Assembly: GCA_034408895.1 (NCBI GenBank)
Contig: JAWXCI010000075.1
Span: forward strand, 1-22,238
Direction of reading: 5' to 3'
DNA length: 22,238 nucleotides
From: UBA4660 sp034408895
Lineage (GTDB): Bacteria > Bacteroidota > Bacteroidia > Flavobacteriales_D > Sanyastnellaceae
Position numbers and translations under genes: made by a program. Under the pieces are notes generated by a model. That model was given only the letters and a program-made list of their open reading frames with translations. It was not told the origin of the DNA and made no database searches. Shown one piece after another: positions 12,515 through 19,864 of this stretch (position 1 is the first letter of the stretch; the number at the start of each line of letters is the position of its first letter).

Positions 12515-14551
12515 ATGAACCACCTCTCCACCCAAACCAGCCCCTACCTCCTTCAACACAAGAACAATCCGGTGCATTGGTTTGCATGGAGTGATGATGC
12601 CTGGCAAAAAGCCAAAGCAGAAAATAAACTCGTGCTCATTTCCATCGGCTACTTTTCCTGCCACTGGTGCCATGTGATGGAGCACGAAGTGTTCGAAGAT
12701 GATGAATGTGCCGGGTTCATGAACGCACATTTCATCTGCATAAAAGTGGACCGTGAAGAACGCCCCGATGTGGACGCTATATATATGGATACCGTCCACC
12801 TCATGGGCGGGCGTGGCGGGTGGCCGCTTAATGTGTTCGCCCTGCCGGATGGTCGTCCGGTGTATGGAGGAACATACTTCCCCAAAATTCAGTGGCTGAG
12901 TATTCTCGAAAACCTCGTTGAACTTTATCGTAACCAACCGATGAAGATGAATGAGTACGCCCAGCAACTATCAGAAGGCCTTTCCGGGCTCAACATCATA
13001 GCACCCAACCAAGACGAACTGCCTTTCGACAAAGAATTTCTGGAGAAAGTGGTCGAGCATTGGTCGCAGTATTGGGACAGGGAAAAAGGCGGTGCGCGCA
13101 AAGCCCCCAAGTTCCCCATGCCAAACAACTGGGAGTTTCTTTTACACGTTGAACATTGTGGGTTGAATGCCCAAGCCAGAAAGCCGGATGAGACAACACA
13201 CAAGTTGCCGGTTTCAGCTTTTGTTGCACAAACGCTCACCAATATGGCACTCGGTGGAATCTATGACCAGGTGGGCGGAGGCTTTGCCCGCTACAGCGTG
13301 GATGATGTGTGGAAGGTGCCACACTTCGAAAAGATGCTGTACGACAATGCTCAACTTGTTTCGCTTTATGCACAAGCCTATCGTGCAACAAAGAATACAT
13401 TGTTCAAAGAAGTGATAGAGCAGACCCTCAATTGGGCAGAGCGTGAAATGCTTTCCGATGAAGGATTGTTTTACTCCGCACTTGATGCGGACAGCGAAGG
13501 AGTGGAAGGAAAATTTTTTGTGTGGACTGAAGATGAATTGAGGAACCTCTTGGGGGATGATTTTGAGTTTGCAAAAAAATATTTTGCAGTGGGACAAGAA
13601 GGTTTTTGGGAGCATCACCAGAACATTTTGCTGCGAACAAAAACGGATGAAGAATTTGCACGGCAGGAAAATCTTTCATTGGATGAAGTGAAATCAAAGT
13701 CGCTCATCATCCGTCAAAAACTTCTTGCCGAAAGAGAAAAAAGAATACGCCCCGGCCTCGATGACAAATGCCTCACCTCGTGGAATGCCTTGATGGTGAC
13801 GGCATATGTGGAAGCCTACAAAGCAACAGGCAATGAAAAATATTTGCAACGCGCAGAACACACCGCCACACAAATACTGAAACTCTTACAAGGTACCGAT
13901 GGAAGTTTTTCCAGAACACGTACAAAAGGCACTTCGCATATCAACGGATTCCTCGATGATTATGCCGTCTCTGCTGAAGCGTTCATCCATCTCTATGAAG
14001 TTTCGATGAATGAATCGTGGTTGATAGAAGCAAAACGCACGACTGATTTTGTGATTGCAAATTTCTTCGATGCTGAAAGTGTATTGTTCTGGTACACCTC
14101 TTCCAAATCAGAGAAGCTCATTACACGAAAAAAAGAAATCCAGGACAATGTGATTCCGGCATCCAACAGTTCAATGTGCAAAGTGCTTTTTAAACTGGCG
14201 CGTCATTTTGAAAATGTGGAGTACGAAAAGATGAGTGAACAAATGCTGCGCAACATTCTTCCGCAAATTGATTTTGCTTCAAGCTATTCCAACTGGCTTC
14301 AAGCGTACGCCTGCAATGCTTTTCCGTTTTTCGAAATGGTCATCACCGGGCCCGGAGCAATGGAGGTTTTGAAGGAACTGAATTCTCTGTTTCTTCCCAA
14401 CACCATTCTATGTGCATCAACAGGCCAAGGTGAATTGCCGCTGTTCAGGAACAGGGTTGGCACGAAAACAGCCATCTATGTTTGCCGCGACAAAACTTGT
14501 TATCCTCCAGTAGGCAACATCAAGGAAGCACTTCAACTGTATCAACAATGA
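12515..14551 (+). CDS. DUF255 thioredoxin-domain protein (YyaL/SSP411 family)
   Basis: The frame opens at 12398, but the family start MNHLSTQTSPYLLQHKNNPVHWF is at 12515, giving 678 residues, the usual size. Residues about 1-165 form a thioredoxin-like domain with a CHWC active-site-like motif (Cys49, Cys52 in YFSCHWCHVMEHEVF) and VDREERPDVDAIYM. The C-terminal part is the alpha/alpha-barrel region resembling glycosidases (GGIYDQVGGGFARYSVDDVWKVPHFEKMLYDNAQL; TSWNALMVTAYVEAY). Members are widespread and thought to be cytosolic, with no settled biochemical role. The stop overlaps the following start as ATGA. A perfect copy of the first 58 bases lies 455 bases upstream, so the current promoter context may differ from the ancestral one. 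Confidence 0.93.
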   Translation: MNHLSTQTSPYLLQHKNNPVHWFAWSDDAWQKAKAENKLVLISIGYFSCHWCHVMEHEVFEDDECAGFMNAHFICIKVDREERPDVDAIYMDTVHLMGGRGGWPLNVFALPDGRPVYGGTYFPKIQWLSILENLVELYRNQPMKMNEYAQQLSEGLSGLNIIAPNQDELPFDKEFLEKVVEHWSQYWDREKGGARKAPKFPMPNNWEFLLHVEHCGLNAQARKPDETTHKLPVSAFVAQTLTNMALGGIYDQVGGGFARYSVDDVWKVPHFEKMLYDNAQLVSLYAQAYRATKNTLFKEVIEQTLNWAEREMLSDEGLFYSALDADSEGVEGKFFVWTEDELRNLLGDDFEFAKKYFAVGQEGFWEHHQNILLRTKTDEEFARQENLSLDEVKSKSLIIRQKLLAEREKRIRPGLDDKCLTSWNALMVTAYVEAYKATGNEKYLQRAEHTATQILKLLQGTDGSFSRTRTKGTSHINGFLDDYAVSAEAFIHLYEVSMNESWLIEAKRTTDFVIANFFDAESVLFWYTSSKSEKLITRKKEIQDNVIPASNSSMCKVLFKLARHFENVEYEKMSEQMLRNILPQIDFASSYSNWLQAYACNAFPFFEMVITGPGAMEVLKELNSLFLPNTILCASTGQGELPLFRNRVGTKTAIYVCRDKTCYPPVGNIKEALQLYQQ

Positions 14552-15489
14552 TTTTCAAAAAAGCCCTTCTGAATTTTCTCTTTATCCTTTTTTTGAGTTA
14601 TCTCAATACCCAATACTCAACACTCAATTCCCAAATAATTGACAACCGCCTCGGTAATGCATTTGAAGATGAAATGTTTTTCAACCAGGAATTTTTGTGG
14701 CAGAACAAAATCAAAACCATCACCGGAACTGTTTCCATCAAACGCACCGGCAGGCCCATCGACCAACGGCCTGACATTAGTGTGTTCCGCATCAACGAAG
14801 TGGGATTGTTAAACCAGATAGATAAGGTGACATCGGTACTCCACCTGATGGATTCGTCCAGCATTCTTTTCAGGCGGAATGATTTGGGCGAAGTGGAATT
14901 ACGCAGCGAAAAAGGAACTAAAGGCTATTCCACCACACAATTCAATTATGACGATGAGGGGCACCTCGTCCGTATTGATTATGGCAAGGCTGAAAACATA
15001 AGTGCCGAAAAATCCAAACTCGAACCCGGTCAAAGCATCATTATCAATTCAGAAACTTTTGTGTGGAATGAAGCGGGCGAAGGCACCTTACGCAGAAGCA
15101 ATTTCAACAACTACGGATTGCACTACTCGAACACCACTACTACCATCAACGAACTGCAATACGTCACCCGTGAAGTGGAAGAACTTTTAATGAGTGGCAG
15201 AACTACCACCCATACTTACACTTACAATGAGCGTGGTTGGATTTCGAAAATTGAAGCAACTGACAACCTCCATCCAATAACCAATGGGTCGCCCCATAGT
15301 TCCAAAACATTTTACTACGATGACATTGGCAACCTGTTGAAAGTAGAATACAGAGAAGGTGAAAAAGTGTTGCGCGAAGTGGAAGTGCTCTACACCGGAA
15401 CCATGCTCATCGAGGCATTTCTTGATCTCGATGCTGGCACCAACGACATCACCATCACCAAGTTCACATACGAATTCTATACGCTGTAA
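14548..15489 (+). CDS. secreted protein with YD-repeat-like strands
   Basis: The open frame begins at 14482 inside the previous gene, but MIFKKALLNFLFILFLSYL at 14548 is a convincing signal peptide and overlaps the upstream stop by four bases, so I use it (313 residues). The mature part contains repeated beta-strand units of the YD/RHS type: FNYDDEGHLVRIDYG, YTYNERGWISKIEA and FYYDDIGNLLKVEYREG. It is much shorter than full RHS proteins and lacks their core domain, so it is more likely a surface or periplasmic protein with a few such units. I do not recognise a specific function. Coupling suggests co-expression with the DUF255 protein. Confidence 0.75.
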   Translation: MIFKKALLNFLFILFLSYLNTQYSTLNSQIIDNRLGNAFEDEMFFNQEFLWQNKIKTITGTVSIKRTGRPIDQRPDISVFRINEVGLLNQIDKVTSVLHLMDSSSILFRRNDLGEVELRSEKGTKGYSTTQFNYDDEGHLVRIDYGKAENISAEKSKLEPGQSIIINSETFVWNEAGEGTLRRSNFNNYGLHYSNTTTTINELQYVTREVEELLMSGRTTTHTYTYNERGWISKIEATDNLHPITNGSPHSSKTFYYDDIGNLLKVEYREGEKVLREVEVLYTGTMLIEAFLDLDAGTNDITITKFTYEFYTL

Positions 15490-15501
15490 CGTTACCCCAA
15501 T

Positions 15502-15813
15502 ATGAAAACGAGAATCCTTCTTTTAGTTGTTGCCCTTGTGTGTGGAATTGCAGTGGAATCAGTTGCCCAGAAGCAGAAAAAAAAACCACCCAAACAGGAG
15601 AACGTTCGCACACCCGAAACTGCGGCTGAAAAGGACGCTGCGAACAAGGGTCGCATCAAGCAGGAATACGAAGACAAGCTGGAGAAACACCGGAACCTGC
15701 AGGACAAGCCCACCCAAAAGCGCATGAAGAAAACGTATAAACATGCCAAGGATTTTGGCAATGAGAAACCACTTCCATTCTACAAACGCTGGTTTCGCAA
15801 GAAGAAATTCTGA
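15502..15813 (+). CDS. small basic secreted protein
   Basis: These 103 residues begin with a clear signal peptide (MKTRILLLVVALVCGIAVESVAQ) followed by a very lysine-rich, charged and probably helical or disordered chain, and end in FYKRWFRKKKF. Proteins of this shape, with a KRWFRKK-like end, are common in Bacteroidota and have no known function. It starts 12 bases after the previous stop, so it is probably the last gene of the DUF255 unit. A nucleic-acid- or envelope-binding role would fit the charge but is only a guess. Confidence 0.7.
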   Translation: MKTRILLLVVALVCGIAVESVAQKQKKKPPKQENVRTPETAAEKDAANKGRIKQEYEDKLEKHRNLQDKPTQKRMKKTYKHAKDFGNEKPLPFYKRWFRKKKF

Positions 15814-16103
15814 TCCCACGACTTTTTTTTCTGACATGAAATTTTACGCTGAATGTGTGGTGCGTTTTTGAAAACCACTGTAGCGCACCCACGTAAATTT
15901 GGCTGTGTTTTGAGAAGCACACGCTAATATGCCAAAGTTCCACAACGCCAAAAACTACTGCCCAAAACCACCACTGCAATCACGCAATGGCTGTGCAGCG
16001 CAGCAATTTCGACAAGACCTATTCGGGGCTTATGGAATTTCTATATTAGCCCCCGTTTGCCAGAACCCAAATAATCAAAAAAATCTTTTTAACCTGTCTG
16101 AAT
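15814..16103 (+). other. intergenic region upstream of the TonB-dependent receptor
   Basis: This 290-base stretch contains no convincing gene; an open frame at 15929-16174 has unnatural composition and overlaps the receptor. It holds a promoter candidate at 15868-15901 and a second weak TATATTAG box at 16042-16049. The leader would be about 200 bases from the first and about 50 from the second. Confidence 0.5.
15868..15901 (+). promoter_or_regulatory. promoter candidate for the TonB receptor region
   Basis: TTG (preceded by a T run), 23 bases, then TAAATTTG, an exact TAnnTTTG match. It probably serves the receptor gene with a leader of about 200 bases. Confidence 0.5.
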
Positions 16104-19100
16104 ATGCAGAAAAAGTTTTACCTGCTACTTGCACTTGCACTCGTTTTCACATCCACTTTATCGGCTCAAATTAGTTCCGGATCACTTCAGGGAGAAGTGA
16201 CCGACAAGGACACGGGCGAACCTTTGCCGTTTGTGCAGGTGGTGGTTTACCTCAACGGAAACATAGTTACCGGTGGATCCACTGATATTGATGGCAAGTA
16301 CACCATTAAACCCATTGATCCAGGCACATTCGATTTGCAATTCAATTTTGTGGGGTACACTCAATTGCTGATTCAAGGCATTCCGGTATCATCCGGAAAA
16401 ATTGCATTTGCTAATGCTAAGATGTCTAGCAGCGTGGAATTGGGAGTGGTGGAAGTGGTTGCCTTTAAAGTTCCGCTTATTGACAAAGATGGTGGTGCAT
16501 CAGGTGGAACCGTTACCAGAGATGAAATTGAGAAGATGCCTGGACGCTCAGCACTCGGACTTGCAACAACAGTTGCCGGTGTGAGTACTTCCGGAACGGG
16601 CGGAGGTATTTCGATTCGCGGTGCTCGTACAGGGTCAACGTGGATTTACATTGATGGTATCAAAGTGCGCGGTTCCACTTCGCTTCCAAAGTCAGCTATC
16701 GAAGAAATTTCAGTTATCACTGGTGGCATACCTGCTAACATTGGTGACGTGACAGGTGGTGTGATCAACATCTCATTGCGCAACTCTTCTTCCGTGTATA
16801 CCGGTGGAATAGAAGTGGTGAGCAGCGGATTCAAATCCGGAGAAAAGACAATTGGCCTTGATCATTATGGCTACAACTTGATCGAAGGCTCCGTTTCAGG
16901 TCCACTCTTATTTAAGAAGGATGCCGAAGGAAACCCTGAACGCCCCATCCTCGGTTTTTTTGTATCGGCTAACTATACCGACATTGTGGATCCGGACCCA
17001 GCATTTGGCGGACAATATAGAATGAAAGAAGACGCGCGCCAGCAACTTTTGATCAGTCCCCTGCGCCTCAACGAGCAGAATGGTGGAATTGCAAATGGAG
17101 CACTTTACAGCGCTGACTTTTTGCAGGAGGATAGTTTTGAAAAGGTGAATACTAACCTCAATATTCGCTCCCGTGCCGCAAGCCTGGTTGCCAAAATTGA
17201 TGTAAACACTTCTCCCAACATGACGCTTACATTTGGAGGTACTGCTGCATTCGACAGGTATCACAACCGCAATAGAGCCAATTCGTTGATGAATTGGGAG
17301 AACAATTCACGCAACACGAATCTTGACTGGAGAGGCTATGTGAAGTTTTCGCAGCGATTCAAAAATGCCGAAGACGAAAGTGCTGCATCCACCCTTAAAA
17401 ATGTGTTCTATTCCGTAATGGTAGACTATAGCCGAACCTACAGGCGCAATGAGGACGACACACACAAGGACGAGTTTTTCAAATATGGTCATGTGGGCTA
17501 CTTCGATCTTTGGAGAGGAAACACCTATGAATTTACGGGTGCATATTTTAAGCAGAATGGAATCCAGGACGTGCATGTGGATTTTACACCCTCTCCATAC
17601 AACCCTGAAATAGCAGCAATGACAAACCAATACTTCGGGCTGTTTGACCAAAACCAAAACATACTTAATCAACTTGTTCAGGATCCAAGTGATATTATTC
17701 TTGATGGTCAAACCATTTTTGATATCGCCATTGATCCTTATTCTTCATTTACGCAAATACAAGGGGGCAATGGTCTCATCAATGGCGAGGTCCCCGATCA
17801 AACCTACGGGTTATGGAACTACCAGGGCACACAAAGCAACGATTACAGTATTGAAAGCACCGGCCAGTTTCGTGTAACGGCTGCCGGCTCTGCTGACATT
17901 GGCGATCACGCCCTCCAACTTGGGTTTGAATATGAACAGAGGCGTGATTCGCGATTCGCTGTTAGCCCTGTCGCTTTGTGGGAGCAAGCCCGGTTGTTGG
18001 CTAATTCTCACACCCAGGAATTGGATTTAAGCGATTCCACCGAAATTATCAATGGAACTTACTCTTACTTTTACTATGAACAACTGATAGGTGACGGACA
18101 GTTTGAATTTGACTACAGACTGAGGGAGGCATTGGGATTGGATCCTAATGGTAATGACTTTATCAACATTGATAACCTCGATCCGGAAGAGCTTTCGCTC
18201 GACATGTTTGGCGCTGAAGACCTTTTAAACGGTGGGAACGCTTATGTTGCATATTACGGATATGATCATCATGGTAACAAACTAAGCGGCCGTCCATCCA
18301 TTGACGATTTTTTTACCGAGCAATACCAACTAGGTGACAAGTTTTATTACACACGGCCCGTAGGAGCGTTTGAGCCCATCTACACCTCGGGCTACATTAT
18401 GGACAAGTTCGCTTTTGATGATTTGATTTTTAACTTGGGTGTTCGCATTGACAGGTATGATGCCAACCAGCCCGTTCCTAAAGATCCTTATGTAATTAAT
18501 GAAGCATTCACTGCTGGCGAAGTGGCCGAGTTGGGAGGATTTCCTGTGAATCACCCCGCCAATATCGGGAGTGATTTCGTAGTCTATGTAAACGACCTTG
18601 ACCAGCCCACAGGAGTTTCGGGTTACCGCAATGGCGATATCTGGTACAACGCAAGTGGCCAGGAAATTTCCAATCCTGATGTTATTGCTTCGGGTGGCAG
18701 AGTAAATCCTTATCTCAAGAATGACCCGGATGCACCGCTTTCATCGGGAGCTTTCACGGACTATGATCCAAGTGTTACCGTGATGCCTCGTATTGCTTTT
18801 TCATTCCCGATCTCTGATGAAGCCTTGTTTTTTGCCCACTACGACATCCTTACGCAGCGCCCACGTTCCGACAACCGTTTCAACCCGGTGGGATACTTAT
18901 TTATGGAAGGTAGAAATGATCTGTTGAACAATCCAGCACTGAAGCCTGAGAAGACCGTGGACTACGCACTTGGCTTCCAGCAAATTCTTTCGCGTACATC
19001 CTCTCTCAAACTAGAAGCGTTTTATAGGGAGATGCGGGACATGATACAAGTGCGCAATTTCACAGGAGCCTATCCCAATACCTATAGTGCGTTTGGAAAC

Positions 19101-19823
19101 CTGGACTTCGGAACAGTGAAAGGTCTTACATTGACTTATGACCTGCGCAGAACAGGAAATATGTGGATAAAAACGTCATACACCATGCAGTTTGCCGATG
19201 GTACGGGTTCCACCACCGAAACCGCCCTTGCTCTTATTAATGCTGGCCTGCCCAACCTCCGCACCATTTCACCGCTTAATTACGACCAGCGCCACCGCAT
19301 TGTAACCACCCTGGACTATCGTTTTGGCGGTGGAACAGATTTTACTGGCCCGATTGTATTAAAACCATTCCTGGAAAATACCGGGGTGAATTTTATTGCT
19401 AACCTGGGTTCCGGAACCCCTTATACAGCGTCTGTAAATCCTTACAGCATTAACGGTGGATCTCCAAACACCGAAGGGTCTATCAACGGTTCGCATCTTC
19501 CCTGGCAGTTTTCTTTAGACCTTAATCTGGACCGCAATTTTCTGTTGAAGTTTAGTGGTGAAGGCGATGAAGCAAAAACCGCCAACCTCAATGTTTACCT
19601 CTGGGTGTCCAACGTGCTGAACACGCAAAACATCGCAAATGTTTACCGATTCACAGGCATTCCCAATGACGATGGCTACCTGGCTGCAGCGCAGTTTCAA
19701 CCTGAAATTAATTCACAGACCGATGTAACAGCTTATAAAAATTACTACAGGATGAATGTGGACAACCCATATAACCTTGGTGCACCGCGAACCATCCGCC
19801 TCGGCCTGCGCTTTGATTTTTAG
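16104..19823 (+). CDS. TonB-dependent receptor with carboxypeptidase-like N-domain
   Basis: This 1239-residue outer-membrane protein has a signal peptide (about 1-21, MQKKFYLLLALALVFTSTLSA). A carboxypeptidase-regulatory-like beta-sandwich follows at about 27-110 (GEVTDKDTGEPLPFVQVVVYLNG, STDIDGKYTIKPIDPGTFDLQFNFVGY), then a plug at about 130-230 (RSALGLATTVAGVSTSGTGGGISIRGARTGSTWIYIDGIKVRG). A large 22-strand-type barrel ends in PRTIRLGLRFDF. Such receptors move large ligands across the outer membrane or serve as gated pores coupled to T9SS partners. No SusD gene follows, which argues against a classical polysaccharide-utilisation pair. The following large secreted protein starts 41 bases later and is probably its partner. 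Confidence 0.93.
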   Translation: MQKKFYLLLALALVFTSTLSAQISSGSLQGEVTDKDTGEPLPFVQVVVYLNGNIVTGGSTDIDGKYTIKPIDPGTFDLQFNFVGYTQLLIQGIPVSSGKIAFANAKMSSSVELGVVEVVAFKVPLIDKDGGASGGTVTRDEIEKMPGRSALGLATTVAGVSTSGTGGGISIRGARTGSTWIYIDGIKVRGSTSLPKSAIEEISVITGGIPANIGDVTGGVINISLRNSSSVYTGGIEVVSSGFKSGEKTIGLDHYGYNLIEGSVSGPLLFKKDAEGNPERPILGFFVSANYTDIVDPDPAFGGQYRMKEDARQQLLISPLRLNEQNGGIANGALYSADFLQEDSFEKVNTNLNIRSRAASLVAKIDVNTSPNMTLTFGGTAAFDRYHNRNRANSLMNWENNSRNTNLDWRGYVKFSQRFKNAEDESAASTLKNVFYSVMVDYSRTYRRNEDDTHKDEFFKYGHVGYFDLWRGNTYEFTGAYFKQNGIQDVHVDFTPSPYNPEIAAMTNQYFGLFDQNQNILNQLVQDPSDIILDGQTIFDIAIDPYSSFTQIQGGNGLINGEVPDQTYGLWNYQGTQSNDYSIESTGQFRVTAAGSADIGDHALQLGFEYEQRRDSRFAVSPVALWEQARLLANSHTQELDLSDSTEIINGTYSYFYYEQLIGDGQFEFDYRLREALGLDPNGNDFINIDNLDPEELSLDMFGAEDLLNGGNAYVAYYGYDHHGNKLSGRPSIDDFFTEQYQLGDKFYYTRPVGAFEPIYTSGYIMDKFAFDDLIFNLGVRIDRYDANQPVPKDPYVINEAFTAGEVAELGGFPVNHPANIGSDFVVYVNDLDQPTGVSGYRNGDIWYNASGQEISNPDVIASGGRVNPYLKNDPDAPLSSGAFTDYDPSVTVMPRIAFSFPISDEALFFAHYDILTQRPRSDNRFNPVGYLFMEGRNDLLNNPALKPEKTVDYALGFQQILSRTSSLKLEAFYREMRDMIQVRNFTGAYPNTYSAFGNLDFGTVKGLTLTYDLRRTGNMWIKTSYTMQFADGTGSTTETALALINAGLPNLRTISPLNYDQRHRIVTTLDYRFGGGTDFTGPIVLKPFLENTGVNFIANLGSGTPYTASVNPYSINGGSPNTEGSINGSHLPWQFSLDLNLDRNFLLKFSGEGDEAKTANLNVYLWVSNVLNTQNIANVYRFTGIPNDDGYLAAAQFQPEINSQTDVTAYKNYYRMNVDNPYNLGAPRTIRLGLRFDF

Positions 19824-19864
19824 TTTAAGAAAATTCAATAACCACAAAGGAATTCAATAAAAAG

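Larger units (their letters stand above)
10365..12572. repeat. stacked TA-cassette region bounded by repeated 5' ends of glyA and the DUF255 gene
   Basis: The order along this stretch is: real glyA start (reading left), DUF433/DUF5615 module, weak DUF255-like start (reading right), glyA start fragment (reading left), HicA/HicB module, perfect DUF255 start copy (reading right), truncated RelE-like module, real DUF255 start (reading right). A unit of the form glyA 5' end - TA module - DUF255 5' end therefore recurs two and a half times. The repeat edges are coding ends of two housekeeping-type genes rather than insertion-sequence ends; no transposase or integrase is seen. I infer successive gain of alternative intergenic alleles by illegitimate or short-homology recombination. 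Confidence 0.6.

Noticed and set aside
15929..16174. 81-residue open frame upstream of the TonB receptor
   Set aside because: It overlaps the receptor signal peptide in another frame, and its sequence has no family-like features.
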